A stretch of 64,000 nt of DNA from Lutraria lutraria (Eukaryota; Mollusca; Bivalvia; Venerida; Mactridae). Below, piece after piece: positions 63,544 through 64,000 of the stretch. Position 1 is the first letter of the stretch. Each line of letters begins with the position of its first letter. The notes under the pieces are model-generated. The model did no database searches. It had not been told where the DNA came from and saw nothing but the letters and a program-made list of their open reading frames with translations. The DNA is taken from NCBI GenBank assembly GCA_964023205.1, contig OZ026844.1, positions 26,076,934 through 26,140,933 of the forward strand, read 5' to 3'. Made by a program: the position numbers and the translations under genes.

Positions 63544-63882
63544 ACAAATTTTCCTATCAAATCTCATCAGCATGGTTATGTTCTGTACTTGGGATTTCAG
63601 CATGCCACAACAATCTTATTGTATTCAATACTTTAAAGTTTTGTTTAGAAATTTATTTTCTTGTGAATACTAACTTTCTTTTCATTGTGGCTATTATAGA
63701 TGTTATCTTAATCAAAATATTTTATATTCCAGCATATAATCATGGGAAAATGGGGTACATGTATTTGTTATACTCCAGTGCTATTTTTATTGCAGGCATT
63801 TTGAGTATTTGCAACAAAACTATTGTAACTACATACGTATATTAGTAATTTAGCTGCTACACTGGTTTTGTGGCAGATATTT
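63544..63882. other. 3' UTR or intron after exon 28
   Basis: No AATAAA or ATTAAA signal was found to the end of the window. Two acceptor-like sites (GGCTATTATAG near 63700, TATATTCCAG near 63732) could begin further exons but cannot be tested. Confidence 0.4.
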
Positions 63883-64000
63883 AGCTCACATGTCACAAAG
63901 TGAATGGGTGAGCCTTTAGGATCAGTCTCCGTCCGGCGTCGTGCGGTGTGTGTCGTCAAACTTTACCTTGTGAACTCACTAGGGGCCACATCTTTAGCTC
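63883..64000 (+). mobile_element. Family B element, 5' end, cut by the window
   Basis: AGCTCACATGTCACAAAGTG, then GTGAGCCTTTAGGATCAGTC and TCCGTCCGGCGTCGTGCGG, as in the copies at 45631 and 52317. The rest lies outside. Confidence 0.85.

Overview
The window looks like an intron-rich, AT-rich, repeat-dense metazoan genome, most likely a bivalve mollusc. The evidence is GT-AG introns of 0.3-10 kb, short exons, and dense interspersed repeats whose 5' ends read TTTAGCTCAC and whose 3' ends carry a GGGCC..GGCCC hairpin followed by CTCTTGTT. I associate such repeats with bivalve genomes, but species assignment is an inference. No prokaryotic features, rRNA, convincing tRNA or CRISPR are present.

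Layout. 1-11.7 kb has no recognisable host gene. It holds fragments of several repeat families, a TTAA-flanked MITE nested in another repeat, an element with TACTGTATAY ends, tandem repeats and hairpins. Around 11.7-12.2 kb lies a candidate promoter with two possible first exons. From 21.5 kb to at least 63.5 kb one plus-strand gene fills the window. I assembled 27 coding exons whose reading phases agree at every junction (about 1842 codons from the MGAGAS start, if the last exon really ends at the TGA at 63541-63543).

The gene. The predicted protein has no visible signal peptide. In order it carries a short N-terminus (MGAGAS, a possible N-myristoylation site), seven cupredoxin-like (plastocyanin-fold) repeats, a chitobiase/beta-hexosaminidase C-terminal-like module, an acidic linker, two fibronectin type III-like domains, a Ser/Arg-rich low-complexity linker, and a roughly 600-residue basic tail with RS-rich stretches. 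In all seven cupredoxin repeats the position of the copper-ligand Cys is Phe, Tyr or Val, so the fold appears kept while the type-1 copper site is lost. I do not recognise a named family and give no gene symbol. The gene also shows a 15-nt microexon, tandem splice donors 18 nt apart, and a run of frame-neutral exons near its 3' end.

Introns. They are a mosaic of nested mobile elements. Two filled/empty-site comparisons inside this window show TTTAGCTCAC elements inserted with no target duplication next to a T-run, which fits a Helitron/Helentron-like mechanism. Other elements include a 678-bp hAT-like derivative with a relic BED zinc finger, several TA-flanked elements, a Tc1-like helix-turn-helix relic, two LINE fragments, and several tandem repeats.
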